From Alcaligenaceae bacterium (GTDB lineage: Bacteria; Pseudomonadota; Gammaproteobacteria; Burkholderiales; Burkholderiaceae_B), in the NCBI GenBank assembly GCA_029265795.1, contig JAJUGV010000021.1, positions 1-35,922 on the forward strand: a DNA stretch of 35,922 nucleotides, given 5' to 3'. The notes under the pieces are model-generated. The model made no database searches, was not told where the DNA came from, and saw nothing but the letters and a program-made list of their open reading frames with translations. The translations under genes and the position numbers were made by a program. Positions 24,875 to 33,557 of the stretch are shown one piece after another (positions within the stretch are counted from its first letter, which is position 1; each line of letters opens with the position of its first letter).

Positions 24875-25975
24875 TCAGCGACCCGTTTTGAGTTCGTTCC
24901 ACATGCGGCTCAGGTCTCGCTGCAGCCGCAGGGACTGAGGCTTGATCACGAACAGCGTGCGCGTGACGTCTTCATCCGGATAAATCATGGGATGCTCGGC
25001 CACTTCTTTGATTACGTGCTTGCGGGCTTCTTTATTGGCGTTGGGATAGAACATGGTGTTGGTGATGGCCGCGTGCACTTCGGGAGTTTCGATGTAGTTG
25101 ATGAAGGCATGCGCCGCATCAACGTTACGCGCATCCTTGGGAATGGCCATAGTGTCGAACCATACGGGCGCCCCCCCGTGCGGGATGTAGTATTCGATTT
25201 TGTAGTCGCGACCGGCCTCACGCGCACGGGCGCCGGCAATCATGACGTCGCCGGAAAAACCGTAAACCATGCAGAGATCACCCGAGGCCAGTTCGTCGAT
25301 GTATCCCGACGAGCTGAACTGTCGAATGTACGGACGGATACCCTTCAGAACTTCGAGGGCCTCCCGGTAGTCGGCAATGTCTTCGCTGTTGGGATCCTTG
25401 CCGAGATAGTGCAGGACGGCGGGGAAAACCTGTGCCGCTTCATCCAGAATCGAGATACCGCAGGAACGCAGTTTTTCAGCGTTCTCCGGCTTGAACAACA
25501 TGTCCCAACTGCCAAGGTCGACGTCGTCTCCCAGGATTTCCTTCACCCGAGTCACGTTGTACCCCAAACCATTGGTGCCGTAGCCCCACGGCACCAGATA
25601 CTGATTGCCCGGGTCCACGGTGGCGACCACCTCCATAATGGCCGGGTCCAGATGCTTCCAGTTGGGAATCTTGGACTTGTCGAGCTTCTGGAACAGCCCC
25701 CCTTCGATTTGCCTTGCGGCGTAATGGGTGGACGGCACCACCACGTCGAAGCCGGATTTGCCGGTCAGCAGCCTGGCTTGCAGGGCGTCATTGCTGTCAT
25801 AGACACTGTAATTCACCTTAATGCCTGTGGCTTTCTCGAAGCCCGACAGCGTATCTGGAGCCGTGTATTCGGCCCAGTTATAGACGTTAACCTCTTTGTT
25901 CTGGGCCGCCACGGACACCGACGCGGCAACGAGCGCCAGGCCCACTACGGAGCGCAAACCCAAGCTGAATTTCAT
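24875..25975 (-). CDS. potF: polyamine-binding periplasmic protein PotF-like
   Basis: The periplasmic solute-binding subunit of the polyamine importer, 366 aa. A Sec signal peptide covers about residues 1-24 (KFSLGLRSVVGLALVAASVS, then AAQN). The mature protein aligns with E. coli PotF along its whole length from memory (YNWAEYTAPD, GYN, YLGKDPNS, RPYIR, YPNANK). The ligand site differs: PotF's W-S-D-Y is W34-A35-E36-Y37 here, E185 aligns with Q182, W244 with F240 and F276 with W272; D243, D274 and Y310 are kept. A tryptophan at the last-but-one of these positions recalls the spermidine-selective SpuE type rather than putrescine-selective SpuD. So a polyamine importer is secure, but putrescine specificity is not. 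GGGGGAC gives a good ribosome binding site. It starts the pot block, 77 bases after the Kdo kinase gene. Confidence 0.9.
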   Translation of the reverse strand: MKFSLGLRSVVGLALVAASVSVAAQNKEVNVYNWAEYTAPDTLSGFEKATGIKVNYSVYDSNDALQARLLTGKSGFDVVVPSTHYAARQIEGGLFQKLDKSKIPNWKHLDPAIMEVVATVDPGNQYLVPWGYGTNGLGYNVTRVKEILGDDVDLGSWDMLFKPENAEKLRSCGISILDEAAQVFPAVLHYLGKDPNSEDIADYREALEVLKGIRPYIRQFSSSGYIDELASGDLCMVYGFSGDVMIAGARAREAGRDYKIEYYIPHGGAPVWFDTMAIPKDARNVDAAHAFINYIETPEVHAAITNTMFYPNANKEARKHVIKEVAEHPMIYPDEDVTRTLFVIKPQSLRLQRDLSRMWNELKTGR

Positions 25976-26052
25976 TTGCCAGTCCCCCGGACAAAAGTGA
26001 AAAAAGTGCGAAATAGTAATCGAATTTGACGCCGGAATCAGTGTACTGATGT

Positions 26053-26766
26053 CTATATGCCTACAACGCGCGTCAGCTTCGCATAACTGCGGTTGAGCTC
26101 ATCCCACCAGCCTATGCCCTTGGCGCCGGCCACCTTGGCCAATGAGCGGCGTAGCCGCAGCAAATTCGCTGCGCGCCTTTCGGTCGACAGTACAGGGCGT
26201 CTGGCCTTGTCGAAATCGATGAGCCATGCTCGACCATCCCGGTCAAGCAGAATATTGTACGCATTCAGGTCGGCATGCCATACGCCTTGCTCATGCATGG
26301 CATAGATTGAGCCTGCAACCTGTTCACTATCAGCAACATCCAGCGCCGAAGCCAGCGGTATAACGTCGTTCAGGCGCTCAACGAGAATAGCGGCACGATA
26401 CATGGGGCCCGAACGCCAGAAAGCTGAAGCCAGGGGCCGCGGCACCGGCAGACCTGCTTCATAAAGCGAGCGCAGAATATCGAACTCGTTAAAGCTGCGC
26501 ACGTTGCGCAGACCCATCCAGATATAACGGTCCTTGGACAGCCGAGCCACCAAGCCGCCACGGCGATAGCGACGGAGCACGGCATCATAATCACCGCAAC
26601 GCACATACCAGGCAGCCTGGCGGCCGCCCTCACTCACCGGTTGCGATTGCAAGGCCGGTGTGGCGGGATCAAACAGACTGAAGTCGGGCAGGCTGATAAC
26701 CGTGGCGTCATAGCGCATAGCTGCGCTGCCCTGGTGGTAATCTCGAACCTCAAGCATTTTCCTCAT
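26053..26766 (-). CDS. kdkA: 3-deoxy-D-manno-octulosonic acid kinase
   Basis: KdkA uses ATP to phosphorylate O-4 of the single Kdo on Kdo-lipid A, at the cytoplasmic face of the inner membrane. The 237-aa product is of the usual length (about 240) and belongs to the WaaP/KdkA/RIO-like kinase fold: glycine-poor N lobe with VLRRYRRGGLVA (63-74), the catalytic loop HADLNAYN (164-171) and metal-binding IDFDKAR (183-189). These identify the family; KdkA rather than WaaP rests on length and on the characteristic N-lobe. The open frame extends further upstream into the permease gene; ATG at 26766 overlaps its TGA as ATGA. An ATG at 26757 is a near alternative. The presence of KdkA implies a mono-Kdo LPS, as in Bordetella and Haemophilus. 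Confidence 0.87.
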   Translation of the reverse strand: MRKMLEVRDYHQGSAAMRYDATVISLPDFSLFDPATPALQSQPVSEGGRQAAWYVRCGDYDAVLRRYRRGGLVARLSKDRYIWMGLRNVRSFNEFDILRSLYEAGLPVPRPLASAFWRSGPMYRAAILVERLNDVIPLASALDVADSEQVAGSIYAMHEQGVWHADLNAYNILLDRDGRAWLIDFDKARRPVLSTERRAANLLRLRRSLAKVAGAKGIGWWDELNRSYAKLTRVVGI

Positions 26767-29270
26767 GCGGCGTCTCTCAAGGTAGACAACGGCGATGCGC
26801 GCAATACCCCTGACAGGGCGAATCGACCCGCCAGTATTGCGGCCAATATTCCTGCACCAATACCGACCGGCCAGGGCCACCACACTGACACCAGATCGAT
26901 CTGGAGCACGCGCGCGGCGAGCACCCATGACAGCGCCAATGACGCTGCCGCGGCCAACACACCTGAAATCAGCCCTGATAGTAGCAATTCTCGGAACAGT
27001 GCCGAGCGCAGCAGACTTGCCCGCGCGCCGAGCGCTCGCATGACGGCCACTTCGTGCATGCGCTCTTCTCGCGTCGCATGTAAAGCGGCGGCCAACACCA
27101 GCACACCCGCTAACAAGGTGAAGGCGAACAACAACTGCACAGCCGTGACGGCCTGCTCTAGCATCTTCCTGACCTGATCCACGATGACACCGACATCAAA
27201 CACTGTGATATTGGGATGTGCTTGCACAATATCGCGCTTAAGCGTTTCGGCAGCCGGCGGCACGTATAACGATGTGATGTAGGTGGCCGATGCACCTTGC
27301 AAGGCCACGGGGCTCAGCAGAGCAAAGAAATTGACCTCGAAGGAATCCCAGCGCACGTCACGCAGCCCGCTCACTCGTACATCAACCTGGCGACCCGCCA
27401 CATCGAAGCGCATGGTGTCCCCGACATCGATCCCCAGGGATTCGGCCATGCCCTGCTCCAAGGCAAGCTCCGGTGCGTGCGGGTCCAGCCAGCGCCCGGC
27501 CACCATGCGGTTGCTGGCCGGCAAATGTTCTGCCACGCTGAGGTTGAATTCCCTGTCAGCCAAACGTTGGGCTCGTTCGTCCGTGTAGTCGTCTGGATGC
27601 ACGGCACGCCCATTGATGGAGACGAGTCGCGCCCTGATCAGAGGGTGAAGTTCCGGCGCTGCGAGGCCGGCCTCCGTGGCCATTTGAACAATGTCGGTGC
27701 GCTGCCCTTCCTGCACATTAATGAGAAACACATTGGGCGCGTCAGGCGGCACGCTTTGTTGCCAACTGCGCAACAGGTCGCCACGCAGCACGCCCAATAG
27801 CAGTAGCAACGTCAGCCCTAGAGCCAAAGAGCACAACTGTGCGAGTGTCAGACCACGCCGACGCGCCATGCCGGAAAGGGCGAAACGCCATGCCAGCCCG
27901 CCGGCTTCGCGTCCCCGAAAGCGATTCAACGCCCAAAGCAGCGCCAGGCCGGCCAGTGAAAAGAGCCCAAACGCTACCGCAAAACCGGCAACCACCACAA
28001 TACTTGTGAATAGGTCTCCTGACGTCCAGCCCATCAGTAAAAGAAAAGAGGCGGCTGCGACCGTGTAGGCCGGCCAACGCCGCAGCACACTCACCTGGAT
28101 ATTACGCCGCAGCACCCTTGCCGGCGGCACATGCCGCAGACTTGCCAATGGCGGTAAGGCAAAACCGAGCAATAACAGACAGCCACTGGCCCACCCTTGC
28201 AACGCCGGCCTCCAGCCAGGTGCCGGCAGCTGTGCATGCATCCATCCGGCAAATATGTCTACCAGGCCAAAATGCGCCACAAAGCCCAACACAATTCCTG
28301 CCGTCGCCCCAACCAGCGCCACCAGCGTGAACTCTACCCACAAGACGCCCAGGATCAAGGCCCGCCCTGCTCCCAGGCAGCGCATTACGGCCACCCCATC
28401 GATATGCCTGCGCGTGTATTGACGAGCCGCCAAGCCAATGGCAATGGCGGCGACAAGCACCGAGAGCAGTGACACCAATACCAGGAAGCGTTCGGAGCGC
28501 TCGATCACACGGGAGACTTCCGGGCGACTGTCTTCGAGCGTACGCAGACGCTGGCCCCGTTCCAATCGCGGTTCCAGCCAGCTGCGGTAGGCTTGGATCT
28601 GTTCAGGCGCACCGGCCACCAGCAAAAAATAGTGAAGCCGGCTACCGGGCCCCAGCAGCCCTGCATTGGGCAAATCGGCAAGGTGCATCATGAGCCGTGG
28701 CGCGAGGTTCACGAACTGTGTGCCACGATCCGGTTCGTGCCGAATGACGCCGGCCACCTCTAACAGGAGGTCGCCCACTTCGAGCCGGTCGCCGATGTCG
28801 GCGTGCAGCATCCCAAGTAGCTGGCTATCCACCCACACCGTACCGGGGCGAGGCCCCCGCGCCGCTTCCCCATCAAGAATGTCCACAGCGGACGCGACCC
28901 TGAGAGCCCCGCGCAAGGGGTAGGCGTCATCCACCGCCTTCAGGGACACTAGGGTGCCGGCTTCGCCATGCATGGCCATAGAGGGGAACTGAATCGTGTG
29001 GCCAACGTCCAACCCACGTCCGATTGCTTCCGTCGTAAACGCTTCGGGTAGCGGCTGGGCGGAACGCAGCACCAAGTCGCCGCCCAAAAGTTGTGCCGCG
29101 TCTCGTTCCAGCACTCGGTTGGCTCGATCTGCAAGAAACCCTACGCTGGTAATAGCCGCGACGGCAATCATGAGAGCCAAGAGCAATAAGCGCAGTTCAC
29201 CGGCACGCCAATCGCGCAGGAAAGCCCGGCAACCCATGCGTACTGAAGGCGACAAAAAGGAAGATGTCAT
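26763..29270 (-). CDS. FtsX/YbbP-like ABC transporter permease (large)
   Basis: An 835-aa inner-membrane protein of the YbbP/DUF214 type, in which two FtsX-like permease modules are joined. TM1 is at about residues 27-48; a large periplasmic region (about 50-255) follows; a first FtsX module has spans near 262-283, 310-333 and 360-380; spans near 395-440; a second periplasmic region (about 490-700) and a final FtsX module with three spans to the C-terminus. In other bacteria YbbP works with the ATPase YbbA and a thioesterase; neither is next to this gene. It lies 8 bases after radA and overlaps kdkA. Possible roles are lipid or lipoprotein handling in the envelope; none can be assigned from sequence alone. 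Confidence 0.85.
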   Translation of the reverse strand: MTSSFLSPSVRMGCRAFLRDWRAGELRLLLLALMIAVAAITSVGFLADRANRVLERDAAQLLGGDLVLRSAQPLPEAFTTEAIGRGLDVGHTIQFPSMAMHGEAGTLVSLKAVDDAYPLRGALRVASAVDILDGEAARGPRPGTVWVDSQLLGMLHADIGDRLEVGDLLLEVAGVIRHEPDRGTQFVNLAPRLMMHLADLPNAGLLGPGSRLHYFLLVAGAPEQIQAYRSWLEPRLERGQRLRTLEDSRPEVSRVIERSERFLVLVSLLSVLVAAIAIGLAARQYTRRHIDGVAVMRCLGAGRALILGVLWVEFTLVALVGATAGIVLGFVAHFGLVDIFAGWMHAQLPAPGWRPALQGWASGCLLLLGFALPPLASLRHVPPARVLRRNIQVSVLRRWPAYTVAAASFLLLMGWTSGDLFTSIVVVAGFAVAFGLFSLAGLALLWALNRFRGREAGGLAWRFALSGMARRRGLTLAQLCSLALGLTLLLLLGVLRGDLLRSWQQSVPPDAPNVFLINVQEGQRTDIVQMATEAGLAAPELHPLIRARLVSINGRAVHPDDYTDERAQRLADREFNLSVAEHLPASNRMVAGRWLDPHAPELALEQGMAESLGIDVGDTMRFDVAGRQVDVRVSGLRDVRWDSFEVNFFALLSPVALQGASATYITSLYVPPAAETLKRDIVQAHPNITVFDVGVIVDQVRKMLEQAVTAVQLLFAFTLLAGVLVLAAALHATREERMHEVAVMRALGARASLLRSALFRELLLSGLISGVLAAAASLALSWVLAARVLQIDLVSVWWPWPVGIGAGILAAILAGRFALSGVLRASPLSTLRDAA

Positions 29271-29278
29271 TGCAGGCC

Positions 29279-30631
29279 TTAGCGCAAGCGTTCCATCGCG
29301 GCTTCGATACGATCGACCGGGATGATCTCCAGCCCTTCGATCGGTTGCCGCGGTGCGTTCGCTTTAGGAATAAGCGCGGTGCCGAATCCTAGCTTGGCTG
29401 CTTCCTTAAGTCGTTCCTGCCCCCGGGCGGCAGGGCGGATTTCCCCGGCGAGCCCCACTTCCCCAAACGCCACCATACCGGGCGGCAACGGCCGGTCGCG
29501 CAGCGACGACATGATGGCCAGCAATACCGGCAGATCGGCGGCCGGCTCGGTGATTTTCACTCCACCAACGGCATTCACAAACACGTCCTGGTCGAAAGTG
29601 GCGACCCCCGCATGGCGATGCAGAACAGCAAGTAACATGGCCAGTCGCGCACCTTCCAGGCCCACTGTAAGACGCCGCGGATTGGGAACGTGCGCCGAGT
29701 CCACTAATGCCTGTATTTCCACCAGCAATGGTCGCGTGCCTTCCTGGGTAGCCATGATGCAAGAGCCCGCCACCTGCTGACCATGTTGGGAAAGGAACAG
29801 CGCAGATGGATTGTTCACCCCTCTGAGCCCCTTATCGGTCATGGCGAAGACACCCAATTCGTTGACGGCACCGAATCGGTTCTTGAAGGCACGCACCAGT
29901 CTGAATGAAGAATGTGTGTCCCCCTCGAAATACAACACGGTGTCAACGATATGTTCCAGTACACGCGGCCCCGCCAATGTGCCATCCTTGGTGACATGGC
30001 CGATAAAAACAAGGGTGACCCCGGTTTGCTTTGCCAGGCGCGTCAATTGGGCCGCACACTCCCGCACCTGCGACACGGAGCCCGGAGCGGCGCTGAGTTC
30101 GCTGGAGTACAACGTCTGAATGGAGTCGATTACCGCCACTTGCGGCCGTTGGGTGGAAATGGCGTCCATAATGGCTTCGAGCCGGATTTCGGCCAATAGC
30201 TTCGTACCCTCTGTGGGAAGATCTAGGCGCCGTGCCCTGAGCGCAACCTGTTCTGCCGACTCTTCTCCCGTTACATACAGCACCGGTACCACTCTTGCCA
30301 GGGACACCAGGGCTTGCAGCAGCAGGGTCGATTTCCCTATTCCCGGGTCGCCGCCAATCAACACGACCGAACCGGGCACGAGGCCACCGCCCAGTACACG
30401 GTCGAACTCACCAATCCCGGTCGGCTGACGCGGCAGTTCGCGCGCCTCGATGGCAGAGAGTTCCTGTACGGGGGTACTGCCGGCAAGCGGTGCGTAACGA
30501 TGCGTCGGAGTCGCGGCTGCCAGGCTTTCATTCAGGGTATTCCAGCTGCCGCAATGCGGGCACTTCCCCTGCCATTTTGGGGCCGTACCGCCGCATTCGG
30601 AACAGACATAGGTACTGCGTGCTTTGGCCAT
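29279..30631 (-). CDS. radA: DNA repair protein RadA (Sms)
   Basis: RadA is a RecA-like ATPase that helps branch migration during recombinational repair. The 450-aa product has the expected order: N-terminal C4 zinc finger (C10, C13, C24, C27), RecA-like core with Walker A GDPGIGKS (94-101), RadA-specific KNRFG (250-254), and a C-terminal Lon-like domain (about 280-450). A TTG four codons upstream is possible, but the ATG at 30631 gives the family start MAKARSTYVCSECGG. It is eight bases after the SDR stop. Confidence 0.96.
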   Translation of the reverse strand: MAKARSTYVCSECGGTAPKWQGKCPHCGSWNTLNESLAAATPTHRYAPLAGSTPVQELSAIEARELPRQPTGIGEFDRVLGGGLVPGSVVLIGGDPGIGKSTLLLQALVSLARVVPVLYVTGEESAEQVALRARRLDLPTEGTKLLAEIRLEAIMDAISTQRPQVAVIDSIQTLYSSELSAAPGSVSQVRECAAQLTRLAKQTGVTLVFIGHVTKDGTLAGPRVLEHIVDTVLYFEGDTHSSFRLVRAFKNRFGAVNELGVFAMTDKGLRGVNNPSALFLSQHGQQVAGSCIMATQEGTRPLLVEIQALVDSAHVPNPRRLTVGLEGARLAMLLAVLHRHAGVATFDQDVFVNAVGGVKITEPAADLPVLLAIMSSLRDRPLPPGMVAFGEVGLAGEIRPAARGQERLKEAAKLGFGTALIPKANAPRQPIEGLEIIPVDRIEAAMERLR

Positions 30632-30639
30632 GGAACGTC

Positions 30640-31359
30640 TCAATGATGCCCGGGAACGCTGTAACCACCGTCCACGCCGAGCACCTGGCCGGTGATGAAG
30701 CCCGCCTCTTCACCCAGCAAGAAAATAACGGCACCGGCTATTTCATCGGGGCGGGCAAAGCGGCCCATGGGCACCCCCGCCAGCAGCTGTTGTTCTTGTT
30801 CGCTGCCCACCGGATGTACTGCACGAAACGGCTCGGTTTCCACCGGACCCGGTGACACAGCGTTCACCGTGATGTTGTATGGCGCGAGCTCGAGTGCCCA
30901 GGTGCGGGTACAGGCGATCAGACCCTGCTTTGCGGCGCCGTAGCTGGTGTGCCCGGACGAACCCAACCCGAGATGTCCACAAACGTTTACGACTCTACCT
31001 TCGCGCCGCGCCTTCATGGCACCGACAAACGCCTGAGTGACCTGCACCGCAACTCGCACATTCATGTCGAACGACTCATAAAGTTGTGCAAGTTCGATCT
31101 CGCCCAGCACGGCATGCTCGAGCATCCCCACGTTGTTGACAATGCCGTCGATGGGATATTTTTCGCGGATTACGCGCAGCACTTCCTCTGTCTCGCCTGC
31201 ATTGGCAAGGTCACAGGGATACAAGTAGCCAGGAAAGTCGATCTCCTGCGTGTGGCGTGCCAACCCCACTACATGACAACCCAAGTCAGCCAGTCGCTGG
31301 CTGATCGCCCAGCCAATGCCTTTCGTAGCGCCGGTCACCAGCACACACTTATTCTTCAT
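30640..31359 (-). CDS. short-chain dehydrogenase/reductase with altered active site
   Basis: A 239-aa NAD(P)-dependent SDR of the classical FabG-like type. Visible motifs: TGATKGIG (9-16) cofactor loop, NNVG (75-78), N100, Y140-x3-K144 catalytic pair (SYGAAKQG), and PGPVET after the core. The catalytic serine, normally 13 residues before the tyrosine, is C127 here (VVNVCGHLG); the DNA reads TGT without ambiguity. Serines S134 and S135 lie closer to the tyrosine. The substrate is unknown. The ATG lies inside the alr end, overlapping by 11 bases, with GGAGAC as ribosome binding site. It sits between alr and radA in a common operon. Confidence 0.88.
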   Translation of the reverse strand: MKNKCVLVTGATKGIGWAISQRLADLGCHVVGLARHTQEIDFPGYLYPCDLANAGETEEVLRVIREKYPIDGIVNNVGMLEHAVLGEIELAQLYESFDMNVRVAVQVTQAFVGAMKARREGRVVNVCGHLGLGSSGHTSYGAAKQGLIACTRTWALELAPYNITVNAVSPGPVETEPFRAVHPVGSEQEQQLLAGVPMGRFARPDEIAGAVIFLLGEEAGFITGQVLGVDGGYSVPGHH

Positions 31360-32536
31360 TCAACAGGTCTCCATGCTTCACGCCACCGGGCGTGGCGGTC
31401 GAGTTAGCAGAAATAATCGTTCGCGGCACCCGGGGGGCCAGTGCGCAAAGCAACTCGTAGCCAACCGTACCGGCCGCGGTTGCGACTTCATCCACGGAAG
31501 GGCCGCCCTCGCCCCAAAGCACCACCGGTGCGCCCACACCAACCGACTCCAGCCCGGTGAGATCTACTGCCAGCATGTCCATGGATACCCTGCCCAGTAA
31601 ACGGGTGGCATGCCCTGCCACTGTCACCGGCGTGCCGGTGCCCGCGTGACGCGGGTAGCCGTCGGCGTAGCCGCAGGCCACGATACCCACACGAGTGGGT
31701 TGCGTGGCGGTAAACGTATGACCATACCCCACACTTGCACCGGGTCGGCAATCTTGCACGGAAATAATACGTGCCTGCAATGTCATGACCGGACGCAGAC
31801 CTAGCTGGTCGGCAGACCGATCGGCGAACGGTGACGCACCATAAAGACAAATGCCCGGTCGCACCCATTGCTGCCTTTGCGGTGACAGTCTCGTCCATAA
31901 ACCTGTGCTGAGTGTCGCGGCAGAGTTACATATGCTGGTGACGCCCGGCATATCGGTCGTCAGGTCCAGGAACGTCTCAAGCTGCCGCTGAGTTTCCGCA
32001 GGGTCGTCGTCCGCGCGCGAGAAATGCATGACCGTCCCCAGCTCGCCCACCACCCCTTTACGTTGCAGCGCACACAGGCGCTGCCAGGCTTGAACGGCGA
32101 CATCGGGGATAAAGCCCAGACGGTTCATCCCGCCATTGATCTTGAGATTGACGTTGATGGGCCTGCTCGGAGCGGACTCTTCCAACATGCGCAGTTGCTC
32201 TTCAACATGCACATTCACCGTCAACCGGTATGTATCTACAACGTTGATATCTTGAGCCTCGAAGAAGCCCTCCAACAACAATAAGGGCTTTTGCCAGCCA
32301 GCCTCGCGACATGCGACGGCCTCTTCCAGATCCAGCATCGCCAGCCCGTCGGCTGCTGCGAAGCCCGCTAAGCCCTGACTAAGGCCGTGCCCATACGCAT
32401 GCGCCTTGATGACCGCCCATACCTTGGGTGCCGCGCGGGTGGCCTGCCGGGCCTGCTCTTGCAAGCCGGCGGTGACGTGGTTCAGATTGTGCTGCATGGC
32501 CGGTATGGAAATTGTGGCCATTATTGGACGTGGCAT
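31349..32536 (-). CDS. alr: alanine racemase
   Basis: Alr converts L-alanine to D-alanine for peptidoglycan; it is a cytoplasmic PLP enzyme. The 395-aa product has the PLP lysine K44 in AVIKAHAYGHG (41-51), the opposing tyrosine Y271 in SVGYGHTF, the carbamylation-type lysine K132 in LKINGGMNRLGF, and the RPGICLYG motif (226-233). The ATG at 32536 is preceded by GAGGAAGC; an ATG at 32521 lacks a ribosome binding site. It is the first gene of the long leftward unit alr-SDR-radA-permease-kdkA and diverges from hpnC. Confidence 0.95.
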   Translation of the reverse strand: MPRPIMATISIPAMQHNLNHVTAGLQEQARQATRAAPKVWAVIKAHAYGHGLSQGLAGFAAADGLAMLDLEEAVACREAGWQKPLLLLEGFFEAQDINVVDTYRLTVNVHVEEQLRMLEESAPSRPINVNLKINGGMNRLGFIPDVAVQAWQRLCALQRKGVVGELGTVMHFSRADDDPAETQRQLETFLDLTTDMPGVTSICNSAATLSTGLWTRLSPQRQQWVRPGICLYGASPFADRSADQLGLRPVMTLQARIISVQDCRPGASVGYGHTFTATQPTRVGIVACGYADGYPRHAGTGTPVTVAGHATRLLGRVSMDMLAVDLTGLESVGVGAPVVLWGEGGPSVDEVATAAGTVGYELLCALAPRVPRTIISANSTATPGGVKHGDLLNEE

Positions 32537-32655
32537 CTGCTTCCTCGAACTTGATTGACAGCGCGTTGTACGGATCGAGATGCATGCCCACAGCCCGAAC
32601 CGCCCGAAGTAGTATGGCGAAGTCTAAACCAGGAGGCCATCATTCGTTAACTTCA

Positions 32656-32684
32656 TTACCGGCGACAGGATCGCGGCTTATACT
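32656..32684 (+). promoter_or_regulatory. candidate hpnC promoter, possibly leaderless
   Basis: TATACT (32679-32684) is a good -10, with a weak TTACCG (32656-32661) 17 bases upstream. Transcription would begin near 32691, about three bases before the hpnC ATG at 32694. No Shine-Dalgarno precedes that ATG. The rest of the 157-base gap to alr holds a perfect TTGACA (32555-32560) without a matching -10. Confidence 0.4.
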
Positions 32685-32693
32685 CTCTGCGCC

Positions 32694-33557
32694 ATGGCTG
32701 TCGATCACTACGAAAATTTTCCCGTCGCTTCACTCTTGCTGCCCCGTGCGCTGCGCGAGGCGGTGCGCGATATCTATCGCTTCGCACGTACGGCCGATGA
32801 TATTGCGGACGAAGGCGACGCCACGCCGCAGCAGCGGTTGGAGGCGCTTGCGGAGTTTCGTCGTGGTCTGGATATCCTTGACGGATGTTCTCCGACGGAT
32901 CTGCCCCTGCCCCACCCTGAAATTTTCGTCCCTCTGGGCGGCACCATGGCGCGTCACGGTTTGCCGTCGTCGCTGTTTCGTGACCTGCTTTCCGCCTTCG
33001 AGCAAGATGTCGTCAAGCAGCGTTATGAGACTGATACAGAGCTATTTGAATACTGCCGGCACTCCGCCGACCCAGTCGGCAGGCTGCTGCTGATTCTCTA
33101 TGAACGAGACGAGCCGGACAACCGGGCCTTTTCTGACGCGATCTGCACCGGTCTGCAGCTGACCAACTTCTGGCAGGATGTTGCGCTGGATTGGCACAAG
33201 GATAGGGTCTATCTGCCACGCGACAAACGCCGGCGCCACGGGGTGCCGGAAGACTGGATCGGACGCTGCGCTGAAGCCGGCCGGCTACTGAACACGGGCA
33301 GTGACGCGGCTGTCGCCCAGGCCTGGCACAACCTGATGATCGAGCAGGTCAAGCAGGCCCGCGAGCTGCTGCTTCGCGGGCATCCGCTTACGCGGCGCCT
33401 GCCCCGTCGCGCGGGCTTTGAATTGCGATTGGTGATACAGGGAGGCCTGCTGATTCTAGAGCGGCTGGAGCAATTACACTATGACGTATTCCAGCGACGT
33501 CCCGTCCTGCGAACCATGGATTGGCCGCGCATGGCGTTAAGAGCCCTTTTCAAATAA
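32694..33557 (+). CDS. hpnC: squalene synthase HpnC (hydroxysqualene synthase)
   Basis: In the three-enzyme bacterial route, HpnC converts presqualene diphosphate to hydroxysqualene. The 287-aa all-helical squalene/phytoene synthase-type protein starts AVDHYENFPVASLLLP (2-17) and has DDIAD (35-39) as first Asp-rich motif and QDVALD (161-166) with DRVYLP as the second. Length agrees with HpnC. It is directly followed by hpnD (TAA then ATG with no gap) and hpnE, which makes assignment much safer than sequence alone. No Shine-Dalgarno is seen. Confidence 0.93.
   Translation: MAVDHYENFPVASLLLPRALREAVRDIYRFARTADDIADEGDATPQQRLEALAEFRRGLDILDGCSPTDLPLPHPEIFVPLGGTMARHGLPSSLFRDLLSAFEQDVVKQRYETDTELFEYCRHSADPVGRLLLILYERDEPDNRAFSDAICTGLQLTNFWQDVALDWHKDRVYLPRDKRRRHGVPEDWIGRCAEAGRLLNTGSDAAVAQAWHNLMIEQVKQARELLLRGHPLTRRLPRRAGFELRLVIQGGLLILERLEQLHYDVFQRRPVLRTMDWPRMALRALFK

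Noticed and set aside
32555-32560. Perfect TTGACA in the alr-hpnC gap
   Set aside because: No acceptable -10 lies 16-18 bases downstream, so a promoter cannot be claimed; the TATACT nearer hpnC is the better candidate.
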